Counted from the first letter of the stretch, positions 16,358-25,369 are shown. The stretch is DNA of 64,000 nucleotides from Streptomyces sulfonofaciens (GCF_014656295.1 NZ_BNCD01000018.1:105036-169035); one strand, 5' to 3'. Notes: generated by a model from the sequence alone, not told the origin. Made by a program: numbers and translations.

Positions 16358-17527
16358 TCAGCCGGGCAGGCGCGCCACGAAGCGGGCCACCGCTTCCTTG
16401 ACGTCGTCCGCGGTCCACTCCAGTCCGGGAGCGTTCACCGTGACCTCCGTGAAGGCGGTGCCTGGCGCGCCGGAGGCGGTCCAGTGCCAGAAGAGGCAGG
16501 TGCCGTCCTCCTCGGCCTGCCGCAGGGCTGCCTCCTCGAGCGGCTCCGCCTCGTACGGCAGCCACACCTGGAACTGGTGGGTGTGCGGCACCTGCGGGTG
16601 CACCCGCGCCCAGGGCAGGCCGGTCGCGGCGAAACCCTCCCGGATCGCGTCGGCCACCACGCGCGCGTGCGCCACGTACGACGGCAGCCGCGGCAGCTCC
16701 CGGTCCAGGCCGATGAGCGCCGAGAGCACGGTCGGGAACTGGTGGAAGATCTGCCCGCCGTACCGGTGCCGCCAGATCCGCGCCTCTTCGGTGAGCGTCC
16801 CGGGGCCGGCGAGCACCGCCCCGCCCAACCCGCCGAGCGACTTGTAGAACGACACGTAGACGCTGTCCGCGAGGCCCGCGACCTCGTCCAGGGGATGTCC
16901 CAGGTGCGGCACGCTCTCCCACAGGCGGGCACCGTCGAAGTGCACCACCGCCTCCCGCTCCCGCGCGGCGGCCACCACCTCCGTCAGCTCCTGCCAGGAC
17001 GGCAGCACGAAACCGGCCTCCCGAAGGGGCAGTTCCAGCATCAGCGTCCCGAAGGGCTCGCCCAGGTCCCGCACCTCCTGCGCGTTCGGCAGCCCGGGCC
17101 GCATCGTCGGGTGGACGGTGCGCAGGCCGCTCACGGCTCCCAGCGCGTCCCGCTCGTGCACCTCGGGGTGGGACAGCGGGTGCAGGGCCACCGTCGCGTT
17201 CCCCGTGCGGCCCGCCCAGCAGCGCAGCGCGACCTGCTGCGCCATGGTGCCGGTGGGGAAGAAGACCGCGCCCTCCTTGCCGAGCAGGCCGGCCACGCGC
17301 TCCTCGAGGGTCTCGACGATGCGGTCGCCGTACAGGTCGGCGGGCTGGTCGAGGTCGTACGCGTCGGGCCCGTGCTCCAGCAGGTGCCTCAACCGGTCTC
17401 CCACGGGCGCGTGCAGGGCGTTGCCGCCCACCCGGCGCCGCACCGCCCGCAGTGCGGTGATCCGGCGGGCACGTATGCCGTCCGCCGCCTCCTGCGCTCC
17501 CTGCCTGCCCTCGCTGCTCTCGCTCAT
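16358..17527 (-). CDS. Threonine aldolase-like PLP enzyme
   Basis: A 389-residue fold-type I pyridoxal-phosphate enzyme of the low-specificity threonine aldolase / beta-eliminating lyase family. Visible motifs are YGDRIVETLEERVAGLLGKEGAVFFPTGTMAQQ near the N-terminus, VHFDGARLWES with the PLP-pyridine Asp, and VSFYKSLGGLGGAVLAG with the Schiff-base Lys. Members cleave L-threonine or L-allo-threonine to glycine and acetaldehyde; the actual substrate cannot be read off. Start at the ATG at 17527. It is divergent from the NAD/CoA operon, sharing a 233-base intergenic region. Confidence 0.88.
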   Translation of the reverse strand: MSESSEGRQGAQEAADGIRARRITALRAVRRRVGGNALHAPVGDRLRHLLEHGPDAYDLDQPADLYGDRIVETLEERVAGLLGKEGAVFFPTGTMAQQVALRCWAGRTGNATVALHPLSHPEVHERDALGAVSGLRTVHPTMRPGLPNAQEVRDLGEPFGTLMLELPLREAGFVLPSWQELTEVVAAAREREAVVHFDGARLWESVPHLGHPLDEVAGLADSVYVSFYKSLGGLGGAVLAGPGTLTEEARIWRHRYGGQIFHQFPTVLSALIGLDRELPRLPSYVAHARVVADAIREGFAATGLPWARVHPQVPHTHQFQVWLPYEAEPLEEAALRQAEEDGTCLFWHWTASGAPGTAFTEVTVNAPGLEWTADDVKEAVARFVARLPG

Positions 17528-17760
17528 GCCCCGAGCATGTCCTACGGGACGCGGCCGGTGTACGGGCTTTCCGCCCCTCGGGACCGCCGGAGGCTCCCGT
17601 GCGCGTCGCGGCGCCGGGGCGGGCCCCCGCCGTGCGGAGGCCGAGCAGCCCGTTCTGCACAGCCTGTGGACAACGGAACAGCCTCGAAGCTGGATAGCGT
17701 TAACATGACGAGAAATCGTCCGGTACCCCCGAGCGGACTGGAACGGAAGGCCGTCGTCGC

Positions 17761-18693
17761 GTGAACACACCACCACCGGATCCCAGCGCCCGCCCGGCGC
17801 GACTGACCGTCGGCGTCGTGGGAGCGGGGCGCGTCGGACCCGCGCTGGCCGCCTCGCTCCAGCTCGCCGGGCACCGTCCGGTCGCCGTCTCCGCGGTGTC
17901 CGACGCCTCGCGGCGCCGGGCCGCGGAGCTGCTGCCCGACGTGCCGGTCGTAGCACCCGCCCAGGTCCTGGAGCGCGCCGACCTGGTCCTGCTGACGGTG
18001 CCCGACGACACCCTGCCCGGCCTGGTCGAAGGGCTCGTGGAGACCGGTGCCGTGCGGCCCGGCCAACTGCTCGTGCACACCTCGGGGCGGTACGGCACCG
18101 ATGTGCTGGCCCCCGCGCTGCGCTCCGGCGCGCTGCCCCTCGCGCTGCATCCGGTCATGACCTTCACCGGCACCACCGTCGACGTCCAGCGGCTCGCGGG
18201 GTGCTCCTTCGGCGTCACCGCGCCCGAAGAGCTGCGGCTGGCCGCGGAGGCGCTGGTCATCGAGATGGGCGGCGAGCCGGAGTGGATCGAGGAGTCCGTC
18301 CGCCCGCTCTACCACGCCGCACTGGCCATCGGCGCCAACCACCTGGTCACCCTGGTCGCCGAGGCCATGGAGGTGCTGCGCTCCGCGGGCGTGGCCGCAC
18401 CGGACCGGATGCTGGGCCCCCTGCTCGGCGCCGCGCTGGACAACGCCCTGCGCTCCGGTGACGCCGCCCTCACCGGCCCCGTGGCCCGCGGCGACGCGGG
18501 CACCGTCGCGGCGCACGTGGCGGAGCTGCGCAAGCACGCCCCGGGCACCGTCGCCGGATACCTCGCCATGGCGCGCGCCACCGCCGACCGCGCCCTGTCC
18601 CACGGCCTGCTCAAGCCCGAGCTCGCCGAGGACCTGCTGGACGTCCTCGCGCACGGCGCCGCCGGCCGGGGCACCGAGGGGGAAGAGCGATGA
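17761..18693 (+). CDS. DUF2520 Rossmann-fold oxidoreductase, first gene of the NAD/CoA operon
   Basis: A 310-residue protein with an N-terminal Rossmann domain (VGVVGAGRVGPALAASL dinucleotide loop, residues about 16-32; LLTVPDDTLP; HTSGRYG; LHPVMTF) and a C-terminal helical DUF2520 domain with the conserved YHAALAIGANHLVTL. The fold resembles ketopantoate reductase and pyrroline-carboxylate reductase. It overlaps panC by 4 bases (ATGA), so the product is made together with pantothenate synthetase. That makes ketopantoate reduction an attractive role (see findings). GTG start with GGAAGG about 10 bases upstream. Confidence 0.9.
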   Translation: MNTPPPDPSARPARLTVGVVGAGRVGPALAASLQLAGHRPVAVSAVSDASRRRAAELLPDVPVVAPAQVLERADLVLLTVPDDTLPGLVEGLVETGAVRPGQLLVHTSGRYGTDVLAPALRSGALPLALHPVMTFTGTTVDVQRLAGCSFGVTAPEELRLAAEALVIEMGGEPEWIEESVRPLYHAALAIGANHLVTLVAEAMEVLRSAGVAAPDRMLGPLLGAALDNALRSGDAALTGPVARGDAGTVAAHVAELRKHAPGTVAGYLAMARATADRALSHGLLKPELAEDLLDVLAHGAAGRGTEGEER

Positions 18694-19700
18694 CCGTCCT
18701 GCTGCACACCGCCGCGGACCTGAGGGCACGCGCGCGTGCCGGCCGCCGCGCCGTCGTGATGACCATGGGAGCCCTGCACGAGGGCCACGCCACGCTGCTC
18801 CGTGCGGCCCGCGACCTCGCCGACGCCGCACCGGGCGGCCCTGGCGAGGTGGTCCTCACCGTGTTCGTCAACCCCTTGCAGTTCGGGGCGGGCGAGGACC
18901 TGGACCGCTACCCGCGCACCCTGGAGGCCGACCTGCGGATCGCGCAGGGTGCCGGCGCCGACGTGGTGTTCGCCCCGAGCGCCGACGAGGTCTACCCCGG
19001 CGGCCGCCCCGAGGTCACCCTCGCCGCCGGGCCCATGGGAGAGCGCCTGGAGGGCGCCTCGCGGCCCGGCCACTTCGACGGCATGCTCACCGTCGTCGCC
19101 AAGCTGCTCCACCTCACCGACCCGGACACCGCCCTCTTCGGCCAGAAGGACGCCCAGCAACTGGCCCTCGTCCGGCGCATGGTGCGCGACCTGAACTTCC
19201 CGGTGGAGATCGTCTCCGTACCCACCGTCCGCGAGGCCGACGGCCTGGCCCTCTCCAGCCGCAACCGCTACCTGTCGCCGCCCGAGCGCCGTACCGCGCT
19301 GGCGCTCTCCCGCGCGCTCTTCGCCGGCCGCGACCGGCACGCGGCCCAGGAGGCGCTGCGGGCCCGTGCCGCGCTCGCGCCCACCACGCACGCGCGTGCC
19401 GACGCCCTCACCGCACTCGGCGAGTCCCGCGCCGCAGCCGACGCGCACGCCGTCGCGGGCGCGATACCCGGCGGCCCCGCCGCGGTGCGCGCCGCAGCCC
19501 GGCTGGTCCTGGACGAGGCCGCCACCCGCACGCCCCCGCTGGAGCTCGACTACGTGGCCCTCGTCGACCCGGCCGACTTCACCGAGGTCCCGGACGACCA
19601 CACCGGCGCCGCCGTACTCGCGGTCGCCGCGAAGGTGGGACGCACCCGGCTGATCGACAACATCACGCTCACCTTCGGACCCTTCGGAGCCGCCACGTGA
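18690..19700 (+). CDS. panC: Pantothenate synthetase
   Basis: Joins pantoate and beta-alanine at the expense of ATP to give pantothenate. The 336-residue protein has the nucleotidyltransferase HxGH motif as HEGH (residues 30-33, in TMGALHEGH), NPLQFGAGEDLDRYPR, the FGQKDAQQL motif that binds pantoate/ATP, and the KMSKS-like SSRNRYLSP loop. It is somewhat longer than typical (about 280-310) owing to Ala/Arg-rich insertions near residues 215-265. It is coupled to the DUF2520 gene upstream and to nadB downstream by 4-base overlaps. panB and panD are not in the window. Confidence 0.97.
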   Translation: MTVLLHTAADLRARARAGRRAVVMTMGALHEGHATLLRAARDLADAAPGGPGEVVLTVFVNPLQFGAGEDLDRYPRTLEADLRIAQGAGADVVFAPSADEVYPGGRPEVTLAAGPMGERLEGASRPGHFDGMLTVVAKLLHLTDPDTALFGQKDAQQLALVRRMVRDLNFPVEIVSVPTVREADGLALSSRNRYLSPPERRTALALSRALFAGRDRHAAQEALRARAALAPTTHARADALTALGESRAAADAHAVAGAIPGGPAAVRAAARLVLDEAATRTPPLELDYVALVDPADFTEVPDDHTGAAVLAVAAKVGRTRLIDNITLTFGPFGAAT

Positions 19701-21718
19701 CCGGCACCCGGCACCCCGTACGGAGCACCACCCCAAGCCCCGCGAAGCGCACGAGGACCGCCGCGGGCCCGGCTCCGGCGGCCGCCGCGGATCCGATACC
19801 GGCGGCCGCGGAAGACCCGGTCGCGGGCGCGGGCCCCGGAGGCCCCGCGGGGGCTGCCGCCCGGGCCGCCGCCGGCCCCCGGTTGCACGCCCCCGCCCCC
19901 GGTTGGTCCGAGAGCGCGGACGTGGTGGTGGTCGGCTCCGGAGTGGCCGGGCTCACCGCCGCCCTGCGCTGCGCCGCCGCCGGGCTGCGCACCGTCGTCG
20001 TCACCAAGGCGAGCCTGGACGAGGGCTCCACCCGCTGGGCCCAGGGCGGCATAGCGGCGGCACTCGGCGACGGGGACACCCCCGAGCAGCACCTGGAGGA
20101 CACCCTGGTCGCCGGGGCCGGGCTCTGCGACCGGGACGCGGTGCGCACCCTCGTCACCGAAGGACCCGACGCGGTGCGGCGCCTGATCGCCACCGGCGCC
20201 CGCTTCGACACCTCGGCGGCCACCGGCGCCATCGCCCTCACCCGCGAGGGTGGCCACCACCGGAGCCGTATCGCCCATGCGGGTGGCGACGCGACCGGTG
20301 CCGAGGTCTCCCGTGCCCTGGTCGCGGCGGTGCGCGAACGCGGCATACCGACCGTGCGGAACGCCCTCGTCCTCGACCTCCTGACGGACGGCGCGGGCCG
20401 CACCGCGGGCGTCACCCTGCACGTCATGGGCGAGGGGCAGCACGACGGCGTGGGCGCCGTGCACGCGCCCGCGGTGGTGCTGGCCACCGGCGGCATGGGC
20501 CAGGTGTTCTCGGCGACCACCAACCCGTCCGTGTCCACCGGCGACGGCGTCGCGCTCGCGCTGCGGGCCGGGGCCGAGGTCAGCGACCTCGAGTTCGTCC
20601 AGTTCCATCCGACGGTGCTCTTCCTGGGCGCGGACGCCGAGGGCCAGCAGCCGTTGGTCTCCGAGGCGGTGCGCGGTGAGGGCGCCCACCTCGTCGACGC
20701 CGGCGGGGTGCGCTTCATGACCGGGCAGCACGAGCTGGGCGAGCTGGCGCCGCGTGACATCGTCGCCAAGGCGATCACGCGGCGGATGCAGGAGCAGGGC
20801 GCCGAGCACATGTACCTGGACGCGCGCCACTTCGGCGCCGCCATGTGGGAGCGCCGCTTCCCCACCATCCTCGCCGCCTGCCGGGCGCACGGCATCGACC
20901 CGGTCACCGAGCCCGTCCCCGTCGCCCCCGCCGCGCACTACGCCTCCGGCGGCGTACGCACCGACCGCCGCGGCCGCACCACCGTGCCGGGTCTCTACGC
21001 GTGCGGCGAGGTCGCGTGCACAGGCGTGCACGGCGCCAACCGCCTCGCCTCCAACTCCCTCCTCGAAGGTCTCGTCTACGCCGAGCGCATCGCCGACGAC
21101 ATCGCCGCCCTGCACGCCGAAGGGGCACTCCGCGCGCGCGTGCCCGCCCCCACGGCCCCGCCCGAGCCGGCGGAGCATCCGCTGCTGGCCCCGGAGGCCC
21201 GGTTCGCCGTCCAGCGGATCATGACCGAGGGCGCCGGCGTGCTGCGCTCCGCTGCTTCCCTGGAGCGCGCCGCCGCCCGGCTCGGGCAACTGGACGAGGA
21301 CGCCCGAAACGCCTTCAGGGAGCACGGCAAGACCGCGGAACCGGGCGTCGACAGTTGGGAGGCGACCAACCTCCTGTGCGTCGCCCGGGTCCTCGTCGCC
21401 GCCGCCCGGGAGCGCTCGGAGACCCGCGGCTGCCACTGGCGCCTGGACCACCCGGAGCGGGACGACACCGGCTGGCGGCGGCATATCGTCGTCACACTGA
21501 ACCCCGACCGCGGCCTTGCGCTGCGCACCACCCGGGATGCGGACCTGCCGCCGGTACGGCCGGGCGCGCCGGTCCCGCCGCCCGGGGGGCCGGTACCCGG
21601 TGGCGCGGCGGCCCCGTCCGCGGACCGCCGCCATCCGTCCGCCGCGCCCGGCCGTGACACGGGCCGTGATGTCCTTCTCCCGTCCGATACCGTCCAGCAG
21701 CGCCCCCAGGAGCAGTGA
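19697..21718 (+). CDS. nadB: L-aspartate oxidase
   Basis: FAD enzyme that oxidises L-aspartate to iminoaspartate, the first step of de novo NAD synthesis. The GTG start at 19697 overlaps the panC stop (GTGA). The 673-residue protein is longer than the usual 530-550 because of a roughly 70-residue Ala/Pro-rich N-terminus and a Pro/Gly-rich C-terminus. The core is intact: FAD-binding VVVGSGVAGLTAAL near residue 76, GSTRWAQGGIAAAL, HRSRIAHAGGDATG, VVLATGGMGQVF, EFVQFHPT and GLYACGEVACTGVHGANRLASNSLLEGLV. nadC follows at once; nadA is not in the window. Confidence 0.96.
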   Translation: MTGTRHPVRSTTPSPAKRTRTAAGPAPAAAADPIPAAAEDPVAGAGPGGPAGAAARAAAGPRLHAPAPGWSESADVVVVGSGVAGLTAALRCAAAGLRTVVVTKASLDEGSTRWAQGGIAAALGDGDTPEQHLEDTLVAGAGLCDRDAVRTLVTEGPDAVRRLIATGARFDTSAATGAIALTREGGHHRSRIAHAGGDATGAEVSRALVAAVRERGIPTVRNALVLDLLTDGAGRTAGVTLHVMGEGQHDGVGAVHAPAVVLATGGMGQVFSATTNPSVSTGDGVALALRAGAEVSDLEFVQFHPTVLFLGADAEGQQPLVSEAVRGEGAHLVDAGGVRFMTGQHELGELAPRDIVAKAITRRMQEQGAEHMYLDARHFGAAMWERRFPTILAACRAHGIDPVTEPVPVAPAAHYASGGVRTDRRGRTTVPGLYACGEVACTGVHGANRLASNSLLEGLVYAERIADDIAALHAEGALRARVPAPTAPPEPAEHPLLAPEARFAVQRIMTEGAGVLRSAASLERAAARLGQLDEDARNAFREHGKTAEPGVDSWEATNLLCVARVLVAAARERSETRGCHWRLDHPERDDTGWRRHIVVTLNPDRGLALRTTRDADLPPVRPGAPVPPPGGPVPGGAAAPSADRRHPSAAPGRDTGRDVLLPSDTVQQRPQEQ

Positions 21719-21724
21719 GCCACC

Positions 21725-22774
21725 GTGAGCACCCCTGACCTCCCCCTCGTCCCCGCGGCGGACCCCTCACCGGGGGGCTGCGGCTGCTCCGGCGCGGGGG
21801 AGCACGACGAGGAGCACGACCCCATGGCGTGCGGGCTCGACCCCACGCTCGCGCAGCTCCTGACCGACGAGGGGCTCGATCCCGTGCTCGTCGAGGACGT
21901 CGCGCACCTGGCCATCGCGGAGGACCTCGACGAGGGCGTGGACGTCACCACCGTCGCCACCATCCCCGAGGACGCCGTCGCCACCGCCGACTTCACCGCG
22001 CGCGAGAACGGCGTCGTGGCCGGCCTGCGCATCGCGGAGGCGGTGCTCTCCGTGGTCTGCACCGAGGAGTTCGAGGTCGAGCGGCACGTCGAGGACGGCG
22101 ACCGGATCATCGCCGGGCAGCGGCTGCTGAGCGTCACCACGCGGACCCGGGACCTGCTCACCGCCGAGCGCAGCGCGCTCAACCTCCTGTGCCGGCTCTC
22201 CGGCATCGCGACCGCCACGCGCGCGTGGGCGGACGCACTGGAGGGCACGAAGGCGAAGGTCCGCGACACCCGCAAGACGACGCCGGGGCTGCGCGCCCTG
22301 GAGAAGTTCGCGGTGCGCTGCGGCGGCGGCGTCAACCACCGCATGTCCCTCTCCGACGCGGCCCTCGTCAAGGACAACCACGTCGTGGCCGCGGGCGGCG
22401 TCGCCCAGGCGTTCGCCGCCGTGCGCGGGATGTACCCCGACCTCCCCATCGAGGTGGAGGTCGACACCCTCCACCAACTGCGCGAGGTGCTGGACGCGGG
22501 CGCCGACCTGATCCTGCTGGACAACTTCACGGTCGTCGAGACCGAGGAGGCCGTGGCGCTCGTCCAGGGACGCGCGTTCCTGGAGTCCTCGGGGCGGCTC
22601 ACCCTCGACGACGCCCGTGCGTACGCCGAGACGGGCGTCGACTATCTTTCGGTGGGCGCGCTCACGCACTCCGCGCGGATCCTCGACATCGGGCTGGATC
22701 TGCGCGCGGCCGAGGGGAGCGCGGCTGCGGGTGAGGCGGAGGGGACGGGCGCGTCCCGGGACGGGGCGGAGTAG
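21725..22774 (+). CDS. nadC: Quinolinate (nicotinate-nucleotide) phosphoribosyltransferase
   Basis: Converts quinolinate and PRPP to nicotinate mononucleotide with CO2 release. 349 residues with type II PRTase motifs: DVTT in the N-terminal alpha/beta domain, ERSALNLLCRLSGIATATR, DTRKTTPGLRALEKFAVRCGGG and KDNHV. The first 36 residues are an unusual extension rich in Gly, Cys, Asp and His (three Cys at about 19-35), ahead of the position where most NadC proteins begin. The GTG start has AGGAG 12 bases upstream; an internal ATG (MACGLDP) would remove most of the extension. It follows nadB by 6 bases. Confidence 0.96.
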   Translation: MSTPDLPLVPAADPSPGGCGCSGAGEHDEEHDPMACGLDPTLAQLLTDEGLDPVLVEDVAHLAIAEDLDEGVDVTTVATIPEDAVATADFTARENGVVAGLRIAEAVLSVVCTEEFEVERHVEDGDRIIAGQRLLSVTTRTRDLLTAERSALNLLCRLSGIATATRAWADALEGTKAKVRDTRKTTPGLRALEKFAVRCGGGVNHRMSLSDAALVKDNHVVAAGGVAQAFAAVRGMYPDLPIEVEVDTLHQLREVLDAGADLILLDNFTVVETEEAVALVQGRAFLESSGRLTLDDARAYAETGVDYLSVGALTHSARILDIGLDLRAAEGSAAAGEAEGTGASRDGAE

Positions 22775-22779
22775 GCGTC

Positions 22780-23577
22780 ATGCTGCTGACGATCGACGTG
22801 GGGAACACCCATACGGTGCTGGGCCTCTTCGACGGCGAGGACATCGTCGAGCACTGGCGCATCTCCACCGATCCGCGGCGCACCGCAGACGAGCTGGCCG
22901 TGCTGCTCCAGGGGCTCATGGGCATGCACCCGCTGCTCGGCGACGACCTGGGCGACGGCATCGACGGGATCTCCATCTGCTCGACCGTGCCCTCCGTGCT
23001 GCACGAGCTGCGTGAGGTCACGCGCCGGTACTACGGCGACGTGCCCGCCGTGCTCGTCGAACCCGGGATCAAGACCGGTGTGCCGATCCTGATGGACAAC
23101 CCCAAGGAGGTCGGCGCCGACCGCATCATCAACGCGGTGGCGGCGGTCGACCTCTACGGAGGGCCGGCGATCGTGGTCGACTTCGGCACGGCGACGACGT
23201 TCGACGCGGTGTCCGCGCGCGGTGAGTACGCGGGCGGGGTCATCGCGCCCGGGATCGAGATCTCGGTGGACGCCCTGGGGATGCGGGGGGCGCAGCTACG
23301 GAAGATCGAGCTGGCGCGGCCGCGGAGTGTGATCGGGAAGAACACGGTCGAGGCGATGCAGTCGGGAATCGTCTACGGGTTCGCCGGACAGGTCGACGGG
23401 GTCGTGCGGCGGATGGCCCGGGAGCTGGCGGACGATCCGGACGATGTGACGGTGATCGCCACCGGGGGCCTGGCGCCGATGGTGCTGGGGGAGGCGTCGG
23501 TGATCGACGAGCACGAGCCGTGGTTGACGCTGGTGGGGCTGCGGTTGGTGTACGAGAGGAACGCCTCCCGGCTGTAG
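22780..23577 (+). CDS. coaX: Type III pantothenate kinase
   Basis: Phosphorylates pantothenate, the committing step of CoA synthesis. 265 residues with the family motifs in order: LTIDVGNTHTVLGLF (phosphate loop, residues 3-17), GADRIINAVAA, VVDFGTATTFDAVS and GGVIAPGIEIS. The last gene of the NAD/CoA operon, 5 bases after nadC. Pantothenate made by PanC can therefore pass directly to the next enzyme encoded in the same transcript. No terminator is evident after it; the downstream DNA is a GGTC-rich simple repeat. Confidence 0.97.
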   Translation: MLLTIDVGNTHTVLGLFDGEDIVEHWRISTDPRRTADELAVLLQGLMGMHPLLGDDLGDGIDGISICSTVPSVLHELREVTRRYYGDVPAVLVEPGIKTGVPILMDNPKEVGADRIINAVAAVDLYGGPAIVVDFGTATTFDAVSARGEYAGGVIAPGIEISVDALGMRGAQLRKIELARPRSVIGKNTVEAMQSGIVYGFAGQVDGVVRRMARELADDPDDVTVIATGGLAPMVLGEASVIDEHEPWLTLVGLRLVYERNASRL

Positions 23578-23586
23578 CCGCCCTCC

Positions 23587-23730
23587 GTCGGCGCGGTCGG
23601 CGCGGTCGGCGCGGTCGGGCCGGTTGTCCGGGGCGGTCCAGGTCGGTCCAGGGCGGTCCGGTCGGTCGGGCCGGCCAGTCGGTCTGTCCCGGTCTGTCCC
23701 GGGTGGTCCGGTCGGTCCGCGACAGGGGCT
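23587..23730. repeat. GGTC-rich low-complexity array
   Basis: Begins with three exact copies of the 9-mer GTCGGCGCG and continues with irregular repeats of GGTCC, GGTCG and GTCTGTCCCG. Lies between coaX and the next gene and has no credible coding frame. Confidence 0.7.
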
Positions 23731-23818
23731 CGGACGAGTGGGGGATCCGCCCGCTGTCCGTGCCCCGCACCGCCCGCGGTCCCTGGAGGCCGCGTACACG
23801 CCGTAACACGCCCGATAA

Positions 23819-23830
23819 GACAAATTTGTC
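23819..23830. promoter_or_regulatory. Palindrome GACAAATTTGTC, candidate operator
   Basis: A perfect 12-bp palindrome in a locally AT-rich patch, ending 23 bases before the ATG at 23854. Such a site at the -35/-10 distance is typical of a dimeric repressor operator. The protein that binds it cannot be identified from the sequence. Confidence 0.5.
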
Positions 23831-23853
23831 GGATTAGCCCCTATCGTCACATC

Positions 23854-24600
23854 ATGCCCACGCCCTACGGATCCCGCGGCGGCATGGCGTTCGCCCCGGC
23901 GGAGCTGCGCGTGCTCCGCCGCGCCCTCGCCCTCGCCCTCCATCCCAGTTCCGCCACCGTGCAGGACGTCCAGGACTGCCACCGTCTCGCCGAGTCCGTC
24001 GACGATGCGGCGCGCGAGGGCGCCCGGTTCCGTGCGTTCCTGTTCGACGATCTGGCCCGCTACCGTGCCGCACTGCCGGGCACCGCGACCGGGTATCTGG
24101 CCCTGCTGGGCGATGCGCTGGAGGCCGCGTACCGGCCGGGACCCGACGACTTCGCGGCCCTGCGGGCGCTGCGCGGCAGTTCCGCCGCCGCGGCGCTGCT
24201 CGACCGGTGCCGGGCCGTCCTGGAGGAGAGCATGAGCGTCCAGCTCGCCGATCGCGCCCCCTTCCCCACCGCCCGCGCCGAGCACGTGCCCGGTACCCCG
24301 GCGGCCCGCAGTGCCGTCGTCCCCGCCTCGCGGCGGCGGTTGCAGGCGCTGCCCGGCGGACTCTGCGCCGCGGACCCGCCGGAGCCGTCCGAGCCGCAGG
24401 AGCCGGCCGAACGCCCGGACACCGAGGCCAGGCCCGACGAGGAGCCGGAGCCCGCGGCCGAGCCGGAGCACGAGGGCGAGCCCAAGCCCCGCAAGCCCGG
24501 CGAGCCGGGGCGGCCGGTACCCACCCCCGCCGAGGTCTTCCCGCCCAAGCGCAAGCCCGCGCCGCCCCCGAACCCGCCGGAGCAGCGGGCGGCCGGGTAG
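23854..24600 (+). CDS. Hypothetical protein with helical N-half and Pro/Glu-rich C-half
   Basis: 248 residues, not recognised. Residues 12-130 look like a compact, Ala/Leu-rich helical domain without membrane segments. From about 175 the chain becomes a repetitive Pro/Glu/Ala tail turning basic at the end (PPKRKPAPPP). No catalytic motif is seen. It starts at an ATG just after the GACAAATTTGTC palindrome, with no obvious ribosome site, so the mRNA may be leaderless. The following small membrane gene begins 13 bases after its stop, so the two may be co-transcribed. Confidence 0.7.
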   Translation: MPTPYGSRGGMAFAPAELRVLRRALALALHPSSATVQDVQDCHRLAESVDDAAREGARFRAFLFDDLARYRAALPGTATGYLALLGDALEAAYRPGPDDFAALRALRGSSAAAALLDRCRAVLEESMSVQLADRAPFPTARAEHVPGTPAARSAVVPASRRRLQALPGGLCAADPPEPSEPQEPAERPDTEARPDEEPEPAAEPEHEGEPKPRKPGEPGRPVPTPAEVFPPKRKPAPPPNPPEQRAAG

Positions 24601-24613
24601 CTACTCTGGGGAC

Positions 24614-24856
24614 ATGGAATACGTTTCTGCGCTTGTGCCCCCCGTGGTGATGGCCGCGCTCTTCATCGGCGTGATCGTGACGATGGTGAAGAGCCAGGGC
24701 GGTGCCAACAAGGGCAAGGAGGACGCGGCCGTCGACGCCGCGCTCGCCGCCCGCCGCGACGCCACCGCCGCGACGGGCCCCGCGGCGGCCGGTGCCGCCG
24801 GCACCGCGAGCGCTGCCGGTACCGCGGGCGCGGGCAGCGGCGACGCCCGGGGCTGA
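24614..24856 (+). CDS. Small single-span membrane protein
   Basis: 80 residues: one hydrophobic helix at about 4-25 (ALVPPVVMAALFIGVIVTMV), a short charged stretch, then an Ala/Gly/Thr-rich tail with imperfect AAGTA repeats. Probably anchored in the membrane with a cytoplasmic flexible tail. Function unknown. The ATG is 13 bases after the preceding stop, with GGGG 4 bases upstream. A small size and clean membrane helix argue for a real gene. Confidence 0.65.
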   Translation: MEYVSALVPPVVMAALFIGVIVTMVKSQGGANKGKEDAAVDAALAARRDATAATGPAAAGAAGTASAAGTAGAGSGDARG

Positions 24857-25369
24857 GCCGCCCGGCCCCCGGTACCCGCCGGCACCCCCGTACCGCTACC
24901 ACCCCGGCACCGGGACCCTCCGCCGCCTGCCCCCCGTTCGCCGAGCGAAGGCGCGAAGCCCCGCCTGGCACGGCTGCGCCCCGCCTGGCACGGCTGCGCC
25001 CCGCCGCGGTGCCCTCCCGTGACGGCCCCGCGGCCCGCGGCCATCGGTGACCCGCCGAAGGGACGACGCCCGGAGGCGGCGCCAAGAGGGCGTGCAAAGG
25101 TCCGCCCGGGGTCGACCCGGAGCCCGTCCGGGGGGAGACCCCGGAAGCCGGCCTCCGCACCCGGCCCCGCAGCCGTCCTGTGACGCCGGCCTCCGCACCC
25201 GGCCCCGCAGCCGTCCTGTGACGCCGGCCTCCAAAAGGGGCTGAAAGTCGGCCAGGACCTGGCCCCGAAGGCGCGGCAAAAACATCCTCTTTCGGTCCTT
25301 TTCGCGCCTATTCACCCCGTAAGCCACGTTCGTTACGCTCTCGGGTGCTTACAGGACTATTGTTCAGGT
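24857..25369. other. Gene-free region upstream of the BlaI-type gene
   Basis: 513 bases without a credible gene. It contains a 20-bp direct repeat (CCCCGCCTGGCACGGCTGCG, two abutting copies from about 24958), a 38-bp tandem repeat (separate entry) and, from 25255, a less GC-rich promoter-like stretch leading to the regulator gene. Near 25350 the sequence ACA-N7-TGT could be a weak BlaI-type self-operator. Confidence 0.6.
25147..25232. repeat. 38-bp tandem repeat
   Basis: Two exact 38-bp copies (25147-25184 and 25185-25222) beginning GCCGGCCTCCGCACCC, followed by the first 10 bases of a third copy (25223-25232). Exact identity indicates a recent duplication. Confidence 0.9.

Noticed and set aside
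25340..25369. BlaI self-operator (TACA...TGTA type)
   Set aside because: Only ACA-N7-TGT is present, without the extended dyad; insufficient for a feature.
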